Positions 1 through 6,594 of a stretch of DNA of 7,665 nucleotides are shown here, piece after piece. The notes under the pieces were generated by a model. That model ran no database searches. It saw only the letters and a list, made by a program, of their open reading frames with translations, and was not told where the DNA came from. The stretch's first letter is position 1. Each line of letters begins with the position of its first letter. Source of the DNA: Alphaproteobacteria bacterium. Its GTDB lineage: Bacteria; Pseudomonadota; Alphaproteobacteria; ATCC43930; CGMCC-115725. The DNA is taken from contig JAFMSA010000178.1 in the NCBI GenBank assembly GCA_017353855.1, positions 1-7,665 of the forward strand. Direction: 5' to 3'. Made by a program: the position numbers and the translations under genes.

Positions 1-1
1 C

Positions 2-683
2 GGACCCGATAGACTCGCCAACCTTACCCTGGCTTGCGAAGCTTGCAACCGGAAGAAGGACTTGCCGGTAGCCGTGTTCCTGAAGAGAAAGCCGCACGTG
101 CTGCGCCGCGTTCCGGCGCATCCCGGTGCCCCCTGGCGGCGGCCGCCGCGGTGAACACCAGGCACTGGATGTCGGTCAACCGTCTCGCGCAGACGGGCGG
201 GCCGGTCGAGCTGTCCAGTGGGGATCGTACAGAACGGTACCGGACGAGATTGGGTCTGCTCAAGACGCATACTCTGGATGCGGTGTGCGCCGGTTCCCTC
301 GAGACAGTGCTCGGCTGGGATGTCCCGGTACTGCAGGTCGGTTGCGCAGGCCGGCGGGCCTGCCAACGCACGCGTCTGACCGCGCACGGCTTTGCTCGCG
401 GCTCCCCGATGCGGGCGCGGCGAGTGCGGGGGGTCCAGACCGGTGACACCGTCCGCGCGATCGCATCGGGCGGCAAGAAAGCCGGCGTGATCATCGGACG
501 CTCGGCGATACGCGCGAGCGGCAGCTTCAATGCCCAGACGACCGGGGGCGCTCTCCAAGGGATATGTTGGCAGTACTGCCAGGGCTGGACCACGCCGATG
601 GCTACTCCTGCGCGATACGAGACAATGAGGGCAGCGTTTCTTCCCCATGCCTGAAGGCAGGGGTCTGGGCGCTGAGCGTTTGA
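2..683 (+). pseudogene. iscB: IscB-type RNA-guided nuclease, 3' part, frameshifted remnant
   Basis: IscB proteins are HNH/RuvC nucleases of IS200/IS605-superfamily elements, guided by an omega RNA, and relatives of Cas9. The window opens inside the HNH domain: frame 2 reads DRLANLTLACEACNRKK, with the Asn of the HNH core and the CxxCN tail. A C run at 129-133 appears one base short; past it, frame 1 continues with LAAAAAVN, the GDRT...RTRLGL segment and KTHTLDAVCAG, where His (268-270) and Asp (277-279) match the RuvC-III catalytic pair. The C-terminal domain follows (FQTGDxVRA-like VQTGDTVRA, KKAGVIIGR, RASGSFN, LQGICWQYC). Around 586-592 one more base is missing; the third frame then gives HADGYSCAIRDNEGSVSSP and stops at 681-683. 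The 5' half (RuvC-I/II, bridge helix, HNH histidines) and any omega RNA lie outside the window. Family assignment comes from remembered motifs, not a search. It is most likely non-functional, since frame 2 stops at 152-154. Confidence 0.85.
643..663 (+). mobile_element. IS200/IS605-type right-end imperfect hairpin
   Basis: CCCC (643-646) pairs with GGGG (660-663), and TGCC (648-651) pairs with GGCA (656-659). The loop is TGAA and a single A (647) is bulged. A subterminal hairpin with an unpaired base is the hallmark of IS200/IS605-family ends, and this one lies in the last codons of the iscB remnant, where the right end should be. The exact element boundary, probably within about 25 bases downstream, cannot be placed without an empty-site comparison. 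No TnpA gene is visible, so the element would have depended on a transposase supplied in trans. Confidence 0.65.
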
Positions 684-1978
684 TGAAGGAAGACGAGCTG
701 ATGTACCTGACCGGCTTTGGCAACGAACACATGACGGAGGCGGTGCCCGGCACCCTCCCGGTGGGCCAGAACGCGCCGCAGCGGCCGCCGTGCGGTCTTT
801 ATACAGAGCAGATCTCCGGCACTGCATTCACCACGCCTCGCGCTGAGAACCGCCGGTCCTGGCTGTATCGTATCCGGCCTTCGGCGATGCATCCGGCCTT
901 CCGCCAGATCGAAAACGGCCTCATTCGCAGCGCGCCGTTCTGCGAGGCGCCGCCGCCCCCGAACCGGCTCAGGTGGAACCCGTTGCCCTTCCCCGACGAG
1001 CCGGTAGATTTTGTCGATGGTCTTGTCACTCTGGGCGGCAATGGCGAAGCGAGCTCTCGCATTGGTATCGCATTGCACATCTACCGTGCGACAAAGCCGA
1101 TGGATGACCGTGTTTTCTACGACGCCGACGGCGAGCTGCTGATCGTGCCGCAGAGTGGCCGGCTGCACCTGGCTACCGAACTCGGTGTGATTGAGGCGGG
1201 GCCGGGCGACTTCGCCGTGATCCCGCGGGGTATCAAGTTCCGCGCAGCGTTGCCGGACGGCCGTGCGCGCGGCTATGTCTGTGAGAATTACGGCCCCTTG
1301 TTCCGGCTGCCCGAATTGGGTCCAATCGGCGCCAACGGTCTTGCCAATCCGCGTGATTTTCGCACACCCGTCGCCGCTTTCGAGGATGCCGACCGGGCAA
1401 CCCAGGTTCTCGCCAAATTCGAGGGAAACCTGTGGGCGGCCGAATTTGATCATTCACCGCTCGACGTTGTCGCGTGGCACGGTAATTACGCGCCCTACGC
1501 TTATGATCTGTCGCGCTTCAACACGATGGGGACGCTCAGCTTCGATCACCCGGACCCGTCGATCTTCACGGTGATGACCTCGCCGAGTGACGTGCCCGGC
1601 ACGGCCAATTGCGATTTCGTGATTTTTCCGCCGCGCTGGCTGGTGGCGGAGCATACGTTTCGGCCCCCCTGGTTCCATCGCAACTTTATGAACGAGTTCA
1701 TGGGTCTCGTTCACGGCGTGTATGACGCCAAAGCCGAAGGCTTTCTGCCCGGTGGCGCTTCACTGCACAATTGCATGTCGGCGCACGGGCCCGACCGCGT
1801 CACCTTCGAGAGAGCCGTGGCCGCGGAGCTAAAGCCGCAGAAGATCGAGGACGCGCTCGCTTTCATGTTCGAGACGCGGATGGTGATCCGGCCGACCCGC
1901 TTCGCGCTCGAAACCGGCACCTTGCAGCGCGACTACGACGCCTGCTGGGCCGGTTTCGAGAGGATGTTCAACGGCTAA
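683..1978 (+). CDS. hmgA: homogentisate 1,2-dioxygenase
   Basis: This enzyme is the Fe(II) dioxygenase that opens the ring of homogentisate to maleylacetoacetate in cytoplasmic tyrosine/phenylalanine catabolism. The N-terminus YLTGFGNEH...LPVGQNAPQ and the SGTAFT...RRSWLYRIRPSA block are diagnostic. Counted from 683, the iron ligands are His332 and Glu338 (FHRNFMNEF) and His368 (SAHGPD). His289 (FDHPDPSIF) is the acid/base His. The spacings of 43, 6 and 30 residues equal those of human HGD (292/335/341/371). The length of 431 aa is normal and the gene looks intact. The start is uncertain: ATG 647 lies inside the IS hairpin and is rejected; ATG 683 gives the usual 6-8 residues before the conserved Tyr but lacks a Shine-Dalgarno; ATG 701 has GAAGGA ten bases upstream but trims the N-terminus. 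The usual fumarylacetoacetase and maleylacetoacetate isomerase genes are not adjacent. There is no room for a native promoter between it and the IscB remnant. Confidence 0.96.
   Translation: MKEDELMYLTGFGNEHMTEAVPGTLPVGQNAPQRPPCGLYTEQISGTAFTTPRAENRRSWLYRIRPSAMHPAFRQIENGLIRSAPFCEAPPPPNRLRWNPLPFPDEPVDFVDGLVTLGGNGEASSRIGIALHIYRATKPMDDRVFYDADGELLIVPQSGRLHLATELGVIEAGPGDFAVIPRGIKFRAALPDGRARGYVCENYGPLFRLPELGPIGANGLANPRDFRTPVAAFEDADRATQVLAKFEGNLWAAEFDHSPLDVVAWHGNYAPYAYDLSRFNTMGTLSFDHPDPSIFTVMTSPSDVPGTANCDFVIFPPRWLVAEHTFRPPWFHRNFMNEFMGLVHGVYDAKAEGFLPGGASLHNCMSAHGPDRVTFERAVAAELKPQKIEDALAFMFETRMVIRPTRFALETGTLQRDYDACWAGFERMFNG
685..690 (+). promoter_or_regulatory. Shine-Dalgarno candidate bearing on the hmgA start
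   Basis: GAAGGA lies ten bases before ATG 701 and two codons into the reading frame if ATG 683 is used. It is the only purine-rich site near either start and favours initiation at 701. Family length and N-terminal alignment favour 683. The iscB stop TGA (681-683) overlaps ATG 683 as TGATG, so re-initiation could replace a Shine-Dalgarno there. Confidence 0.4.
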
Positions 1979-1982
1979 CGCG

Positions 1983-2309
1983 CTATTTCACCGACGAGAA
2001 GCCGGTGGGCTGCAGGATTTGGTTCTCCACGCGCTCGACGATCGCGCCGTTCTTCTCGGTCTCGGCACGCGCCCTGATCCATTCCGGGTCAGCCTGAAAG
2101 GCGGTCCATTTCTTCTCGCGCTCGGCAAGCGACTCCCATTTGAGGAAATAGTAAAGAGCCTGGTTCGAATCCCCGATCGCGACGGTCCAGAAGCCGGCCT
2201 GCTCGATGCCGTGCCGTCTCCAGATATTGAGGGTAATCGTATCGAAGCGCTTCAGCAGATCGGGCAGGCGCCCCGGCACGCTGTGGTAGATGCGCAGTTC
2301 ATAGAGCAT
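1983..2309 (-). CDS. NIPSNAP family protein (copy A, operon-distal)
   Basis: This is a complete 108-aa single-domain NIPSNAP protein (PF07978, dimeric alpha/beta-barrel-like fold). It opens with MLYELRIYHSVPGRLPDLL, the family's YELRxY...PGR signature, and goes on to FWTVAIGDSNQALYYFLKW and ADPEWIRARAETEKNG. No signal peptide or membrane segment is seen, so it is probably cytosolic. Bacterial NIPSNAP proteins have no established biochemical role; they often sit beside catabolic enzymes. It is 83/108 identical (77%) to the upstream copy, so the pair is a tandem duplication. It starts 13 bases after the stop of that copy, and the Shine-Dalgarno GAGGGA (2317-2322 on the plus strand) directly abuts the upstream TGA, which suggests coupled translation as the last gene of the operon. 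Its stop is 4 bases from the hmgA stop, convergent, with no visible terminator between. Confidence 0.93.
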   Translation of the reverse strand: MLYELRIYHSVPGRLPDLLKRFDTITLNIWRRHGIEQAGFWTVAIGDSNQALYYFLKWESLAEREKKWTAFQADPEWIRARAETEKNGAIVERVENQILQPTGFSSVK

Positions 2310-2322
2310 CGAAGTTTCCCTC

Positions 2323-2649
2323 TCACTTCACAGACGAAAAGCTGGTCGGCTGCAGAATCGCATTGGTGATCGAGGCGACGATCGGCCCGTTCTTCTCGGT
2401 TTCTGCCCGGGCGCTGATCCATTCGGGGTCCGCCGAAAACGCGGCGAATTTCTGTTCGCGCTCGGCGAGCGTTTCCCATTCGAGCATATAGTAGAGGTCC
2501 TGGTTCGACGACCCGATCCCGACGGTCCAGAACCCGGCCTGCCGGATGCGGTGTTTTTCCCACAGCTTCAACGTAATCGTGTCGAACCGCTTCAAAAGGT
2601 CCGGAAGGCGGCCGGGCACACAATGATAAATTCGCAGCTCGTAGAGCAT
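2323..2649 (-). CDS. NIPSNAP family protein (copy B, operon-proximal)
   Basis: This is the paralogue of the next gene, also 108 aa with no gaps in alignment. Differences cluster at residues 31-36 (EKHRIR against RRHGIE), 51-60 and 92-97 (ASITNA against ERVENQ). The N-terminal strand (residues 11-27) and the PEWI-ARAETEKNG segment are unchanged. The start has a strong AGAGGAG Shine-Dalgarno (2655-2661 on the plus strand) five bases from the ATG. It lies 36 bases after the amidase stop, which suggests one transcript. The function is unknown; being a small ferredoxin-like domain, the two copies could form a heterodimer, which is inference only. Confidence 0.93.
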   Translation of the reverse strand: MLYELRIYHCVPGRLPDLLKRFDTITLKLWEKHRIRQAGFWTVGIGSSNQDLYYMLEWETLAEREQKFAAFSADPEWISARAETEKNGPIVASITNAILQPTSFSSVK

Positions 2650-2685
2650 GACGTCTCCTCTTTCTAAGCAGATTGACAGGAACCC

Positions 2686-3957
2686 TCAGTGTAGTCGCGC
2701 TTCCACCCAGGCGGCGGCATCGAGCAGCGCCTCATCCCGGAACCGTGCGCCGATGAGCTGAATTCCGAGCGGCAAACCCTTGCGTCCATTCCCGGCCGGC
2801 AATGTCAGGCACGGCGTCCAGGCCAGCGTCCAGATCGCGTTGAAGCGTGCATCACCGGTTGAAGCGAGCCCCTCCGGCGCCTCCCCAACCGCACTTGGCG
2901 CAAGCAGAATATCGATTTCGGCAAAGACGTCGTCGAGACGACAGCGAAATGCCTCGGCGGTTTCGATCGCCTCGATATAGGCGGCGAGCGGCAGCGCCCG
3001 GCCACTTTCCAGCAAGCCCTCCCGCAACGCGGGGCTCAGCTTTTCCCGATGCATCTCGTATTCGTAGGCGTAATTCCGCGCCGCCTCGAACTCAAAGATG
3101 CGGCGATGGTGGTCGAGAATGTCCGCCGGGGTCAGCCTCACCTCCCGCACCTTGGCGCCGGCTGCGTCCAACGCTGCCGCTGTCCGCTCGAGCAGCGCGT
3201 GCGTGTCGCGATCGGCATGCTCCCATGCCGGCGTACGGCAAAAGCCAATCCGCGGGACGGCACTGGCCCGGTCGACGCGGTGCGCCTCCTGCGCCAGCAG
3301 CACACCGCGCAGCAGCGCGACGTCTTCGAGACTGCGGCAGATGATCCCAAGCGTGTCGAGGCTGTGGCACTGCATCTTGACGCCGACGCGACTGAACTCG
3401 CCAAAGCTTGGTTTATAGCCGATGACCCCGCAAAACGCGGCGGGACGGATTACCGACCCGCCGGTTTGGGTGCCGAGCGCCACCGGCACCTGGAAATCCG
3501 CTACGGCGGCAGCCGAGCCGCTCGAAGAGCCGCCGGGCGTGTGTGCGGAATTGCGCGGATGCACCGTCGCTCCGGGATGGCGGTTGGCGAATTCGGTGGT
3601 CACAGTTTTGCCGAGAACCACTCCGCCCGCCGCACGGATCAGCGCAACGCAGGCGGCATCGGCATAAGGCCGATTGCCGCGATAGATCGCGGACCCGTGC
3701 TCGGTCGGCATGTCGGCGGTGTCGATGATGTCCTTGATTCCGACCGGAACGCCGGCTAGGCGGCCCTCGTGCCCGGCGCGGTCGATCGTCCGCGCCCGCG
3801 CGAGCGATTGTTCCGGATCGAGCCACGACCACGCCTTGATCCCGGCGCCTGCGTCTGCCTGCTCCAGGCAAGCGTGGATCAGGGCTTCGGCCGTCAGGGT
3901 GCCGCCTTTGAGGTGCGCGACCGCCTCGCTGGCGGTCAGCGCTTCGGGCCTTTTCAT
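2686..3957 (-). CDS. amidase-signature (AS) family amidase 1
   Basis: AS-family hydrolases (PF01425) use a Ser-cisSer-Lys triad to cleave amides or esters; the substrate cannot be told here. The triad is readable: Lys75 (VPVGIKDIID), cis-Ser144 (PGGSSSGS) and nucleophile Ser168 (GTQTGGSVIRP). The Lys-to-Ser spacing of 93 and Ser-to-Ser spacing of 24 match malonamidase E2. The protein is 423 aa with C-terminal ...WTPCLTLPAG...LPLGIQLIG typical of single-domain amidases, not the GatA subunit alone. The start at 3957 is chosen because ATG overlaps the upstream amidase stop (ATGA) and AAGGAG (3965-3970 on the plus strand) sits seven bases ahead. The open frame extends to 4212, but that part reads through the other amidase's coding region with low-complexity Arg/Ala sequence. 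It is about two-thirds identical to amidase 2 over the roughly 154-residue catalytic core. No signal peptide is visible. Confidence 0.95.
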   Translation of the reverse strand: MKRPEALTASEAVAHLKGGTLTAEALIHACLEQADAGAGIKAWSWLDPEQSLARARTIDRAGHEGRLAGVPVGIKDIIDTADMPTEHGSAIYRGNRPYADAACVALIRAAGGVVLGKTVTTEFANRHPGATVHPRNSAHTPGGSSSGSAAAVADFQVPVALGTQTGGSVIRPAAFCGVIGYKPSFGEFSRVGVKMQCHSLDTLGIICRSLEDVALLRGVLLAQEAHRVDRASAVPRIGFCRTPAWEHADRDTHALLERTAAALDAAGAKVREVRLTPADILDHHRRIFEFEAARNYAYEYEMHREKLSPALREGLLESGRALPLAAYIEAIETAEAFRCRLDDVFAEIDILLAPSAVGEAPEGLASTGDARFNAIWTLAWTPCLTLPAGNGRKGLPLGIQLIGARFRDEALLDAAAWVEARLH

Positions 3958-3970
3958 GACCGCTCTCCTT
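3954..3970 (-). promoter_or_regulatory. ATGA stop/start overlap with Shine-Dalgarno between the two amidases
   Basis: The upstream amidase ends in TGA (3956-3954), which shares bases with the ATG (3957-3955) of the downstream amidase. AAGGAG lies at 3970-3965 within the upstream coding end. This is a standard translational-coupling arrangement and supports near-equal synthesis of both amidases. It also fixes the start of the downstream gene. Confidence 0.85.
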
Positions 3971-5255
3971 GTCCCAGCCGATGTTCGACCCAAAGCCCGG
4001 TCTCGATCAGCCGCGCGTCCGCATGACGCCGGGCGACCAGCTGTATGCCGACCGGCAAACCGTCCGGGCCATGACCCGCCGGCAAGGTCAAACACGGCAT
4101 GTAGAGCTGGGTCCACAGTGCATTGAAAACCGCCGATCCGGTATCGGCGAGCCCGTGCGGGGCCTGACCCGCGGCAGGCAAGGTAAGCAGAGCATCGAAG
4201 CCGGCCGCCCAAGCCTGCGCCGCCGCGCGCGCCTTTTCGGCGCCTCGATGAGCAGCCCGGAACTGCTCGAGCGAAAGCTCGCGGCCGGGCGCGATCTTCT
4301 CGTTGCGCAGTCGGGCACTCACGAGCGCCTCGTGACGAAGAAGTTCGGGCATGTGATTACGCAACCCCTCGAACGACCCGAGGATGTGTTGCCATTCCTC
4401 GGCGTGGCCGCATTCCGGCGGTGGCTCGGTCTCGCCCACCGAGGCACCCGCAGCGGCCAAGCGATCAGCCGCTGCTTCAAGCACGGCCCTGCCCTCCGGC
4501 TGCGCTTCATCCCAGTGCGGGCCGCGGCACAAGCCAAGGCGCGGCGCCGTCTGCGGTGTGACGGACAATGCCCTGGCAATCGCCATCATCGCCGCCCGGA
4601 ACAGCGCGATGTCGCCCACCGAACGCGCGATGATGCCGACCGTGTCGAGGGCTTCAGTGTTGATCCTCATGCCCGCAGGCGGGAACAGCCCGAAGCTCGG
4701 CTTGAAGCCGACCACACCGCAATAGGCCGCCGGCCGGATCACCGAGCCGCCCGTCTGGGTGCCGATCGCGAGTGGCACCATGAAGTCGGCAACCGCCGCC
4801 GCCGAACCACTCGACGAGCCCCCCGGCGAGAAATCCGGATTACACGGGTTTGTCGTGGGACCAGGCTGCCGGTTGGCGAATTCGGTCGTCACGGTCTTAC
4901 CGAGCAAAATGCCGCCTGCCGCGCGCGGCAACGCGGCGGCGCTCGCATCATTGGCCGGCCGATACCCCACATAGATCGGCGAGCCGTAGGTTGTGGGCAT
5001 GTCGGCCGTATCGAAGATGTCCTTGATGCCGAACGGCACCCCGTTCAATAGCGTCTTTTTTCCTGTTCTGTCGTGCTCACACGCGCTGGCTAAAGCCGTT
5101 TCGCCCGCGAGATGGCTCCACGCCCTCACCACCGGCTCGCGTTCGGCAATGCGATCAAGACAGCTGCGGACGACCGCCTCGGCGGTCAGCTTGCCGTCTT
5201 CGATCAAGCCGACAAGAGCGGCGGCGGGCAGGCGATGCGGTTCCACGTTCGGCAT
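3954..5255 (-). CDS. amidase-signature (AS) family amidase 2 (first gene of operon)
   Basis: This is the second AS amidase, 433 aa from ATG 5255. Its triad is Lys78 (VPFGIKDIFD), cis-Ser147 (PGGSSSGS) and nucleophile Ser171 (GTQTGGSVIRP), so it should be catalytically competent. The spacings equal those in its partner. The C-terminal third (residues from about 210) diverges more from the paralogue than the catalytic core, which suggests a different substrate pocket. The start at 5255 is preferred over the open ATG at 5345: the 30 extra residues there are Arg/Cys-rich, unlike amidases, and run through the probable promoter. A weak GGAAA lies about eight bases ahead. It is the promoter-proximal gene of the amidase-amidase-NIPSNAP-NIPSNAP operon. 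The substrate is unknown; arylamides, small aliphatic amides or ureido compounds are all possible. Confidence 0.94.
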   Translation of the reverse strand: MPNVEPHRLPAAALVGLIEDGKLTAEAVVRSCLDRIAEREPVVRAWSHLAGETALASACEHDRTGKKTLLNGVPFGIKDIFDTADMPTTYGSPIYVGYRPANDASAAALPRAAGGILLGKTVTTEFANRQPGPTTNPCNPDFSPGGSSSGSAAAVADFMVPLAIGTQTGGSVIRPAAYCGVVGFKPSFGLFPPAGMRINTEALDTVGIIARSVGDIALFRAAMMAIARALSVTPQTAPRLGLCRGPHWDEAQPEGRAVLEAAADRLAAAGASVGETEPPPECGHAEEWQHILGSFEGLRNHMPELLRHEALVSARLRNEKIAPGRELSLEQFRAAHRGAEKARAAAQAWAAGFDALLTLPAAGQAPHGLADTGSAVFNALWTQLYMPCLTLPAGHGPDGLPVGIQLVARRHADARLIETGLWVEHRLGQGERS

Positions 5256-5284
5256 AGCGGATTTCCAAAGCGGGCAGCGGCGGG

Positions 5285-5318
5285 TATTTAGCCACACACC
5301 GCGGCGGTGCGCATGCGC
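5285..5318 (-). promoter_or_regulatory. candidate promoter and operator of the amidase operon
   Basis: On the minus strand TAAATA (5290-5285) resembles a -10 box, about 30 bases before the amidase ATG. Immediately upstream of it lie two inverted repeats: CACCGC-G-GCGGTG (5297-5309) and a perfect ten-base palindrome GCGCATGCGC (5309-5318), which share one base. They would cover the spacer/-35 region, a position suited to a repressor. No convincing -35 is seen. GC-rich DNA produces such palindromes by chance, so this is tentative. Confidence 0.3.
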
Positions 5319-5434
5319 GAAGTTCCCGCTCGACCTGCCGGGCATCCACGCGGCTCAAGGTCAGGCGATCTCCTGGCATTCCGCCGCTGGCCGCGTCAGC
5401 CTTCGTCGAAACCGATATGGGAGCAACGGCTGTG

Positions 5435-6594
5435 ATGCCCCGATCCGCAATCACTGAGCAAAAACATCACCCGCGGACCGGGCGCGCAGGCGGCTTCGGA
5501 GAGCTTTTGGCGGGGGGTGCGCTCCCCTCGGCGCTGCAGCGGCGGTGTCCGGCGCCGCGCTCGCCCAGGGGACCTCGACGCCGGGGATGCCCACGGTCCA
5601 GGCTCCTGTCCGACATGAATGGCTCGACAAGCGCCGGGAGGAGATCATCGAGCCGGGTGTGCCGATCATCGATCCTCATCATCACCTGTGGGACCGACCC
5701 GACTAGCGCTATTTGTTCCCGGAGCTGCTCGCCGACCTCGGCAGCGGTCACAACATCTGCGCGACCTGTTATGAGCAGGCCCGCGGGATGTACCGCACGC
5801 GAGGGCCCGAGGAACTCAAATCGCTCGGTGACCCCGAATTCGTCGGCGGCGTGGCGGCGACGAGCGGGTCCGGCAAATACGGGCCGTCCCGTTGGGCGGG
5901 CATCATCGGCTTCGTCGATCTGCGGCTCGGCTCACGCGCCAAGGCATAATCGGGCGCCACCTCGCAGTTTCCGACGGCCGTCTGCGCGGCATCCGCAACG
6001 GCTCGACCTGGAGCGATGACCCGATGATCAAAAAGCTTTACCTCGGGCGGGGCGCCGGGATTGCTGTTGGACAGCAGCTTTCGCGAAGCGTTTGAAAGCT
6101 TGGCTCCGCTGCGTCTGGCTTTCGACGCATCGATGTTCCAGACCCAGCTCGATGATCTGGTGGGCCCGGCTCACGCCTTTCCGCAAACGATGATCGTGCT
6201 CAACCATGTCGGCCGGCGGCTCGCCATCGGACCCTATGCCGGCAGGCGTGAAGAGGCCTTCGGCCAGTTGCGCGAACGCATCCGCGCCGTCGCAAGCTTA
6301 CCCAATACCTATGTCAAGCTCGGCGGCCTTGGTATGAAGATGCCCCGGTTTCACGTTCTTCGAGAACGATCAACCGCCTTCCTCGCAGGACCTCGCCGAG
6401 GCGTGGCGTCCCTGCATTGAGACATTCGGTCCGTAGCGCTCGATGTTCGAGAGCAATTTCCCGGTCGACAAGGGAACCTGCAGTTACCAGGTGCTGTGGA
6501 ATGCCTGCAAACGGATTGCGGCCGGGATTCCGCCAACGAGAAGGCTGCCCTGTTCAGCGGCGCCGCAGCCGCAGCCTATCGTTTCGAAGTGTGA
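5435..6594 (+). pseudogene. Amidohydrolase family (COG3618/PF04909) exported enzyme, heavily decayed
   Basis: Metal-dependent TIM-barrel hydrolases of this family open with a DPHHHLW metal site, here IIDPHHHLWDRP at about 5665-5700. The protein core starts around ATG 5587 (MPTVQAPVRHEWLDKRR). Upstream, the same frame (from 5458) encodes RRRLRRAF, an Ala/Gly-rich stretch and ALAQ, which resembles a Tat signal. It lacks a start codon unless one A is restored in the run near 5462-5466, which joins it to ATG 5435. Reading on: amber TAG at 5704-5706; one base lost near 5942; extra base near 6060; AFDASMFQTQLDDL and IVLNHVGRRLAIGPYAG (family VGGPL); extra C in the run 6343-6346; amber TAG at 6434-6436 before RSMFESNFPVDKG; one base lost near 6527; then EKAALFSGAAAAAYRFEV and TGA at 6592-6594. 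Six lesions or so rule out a working protein. It is divergent to the amidases and was probably part of the same catabolic locus. Confidence 0.88.

Noticed and set aside
568..581. Perfect 14-base palindrome TGGCAGTACTGCCA
   Set aside because: It lies in the WQYCQ codons of iscB, and one palindrome of this size is near chance expectation for about 7.7 kb.
647..682. ATG 647 as hmgA start
   Set aside because: The 12 extra codons are the IS right-end hairpin and iscB tail, and no Shine-Dalgarno precedes it.
24..827. Long minus-strand open frame (267 codons) opposite iscB and the start of hmgA
   Set aside because: It is antisense to two recognisable coding regions, rich in Arg/Ala/Pro/Cys, and matches no family. 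It is a GC-rich shadow.
2161..2176. tRNA T-arm-like GGTTCGAATCCCC
   Set aside because: It is the reverse complement of DSNQA codons of a NIPSNAP gene. The paralogue has the same protein position with different bases, and no other tRNA arms are present.
3958..4212. 85-residue N-terminal extension of amidase 1 (start at 4212)
   Set aside because: It overlaps the coding region of the upstream amidase in another frame, and the 3957 start has ATGA overlap and an AAGGAG site.
5256..5345. 30-residue N-terminal extension of amidase 2 (start at 5345)
   Set aside because: The extension is unlike amidases and would cover the likely promoter. ATG 5255 gives the usual family length.
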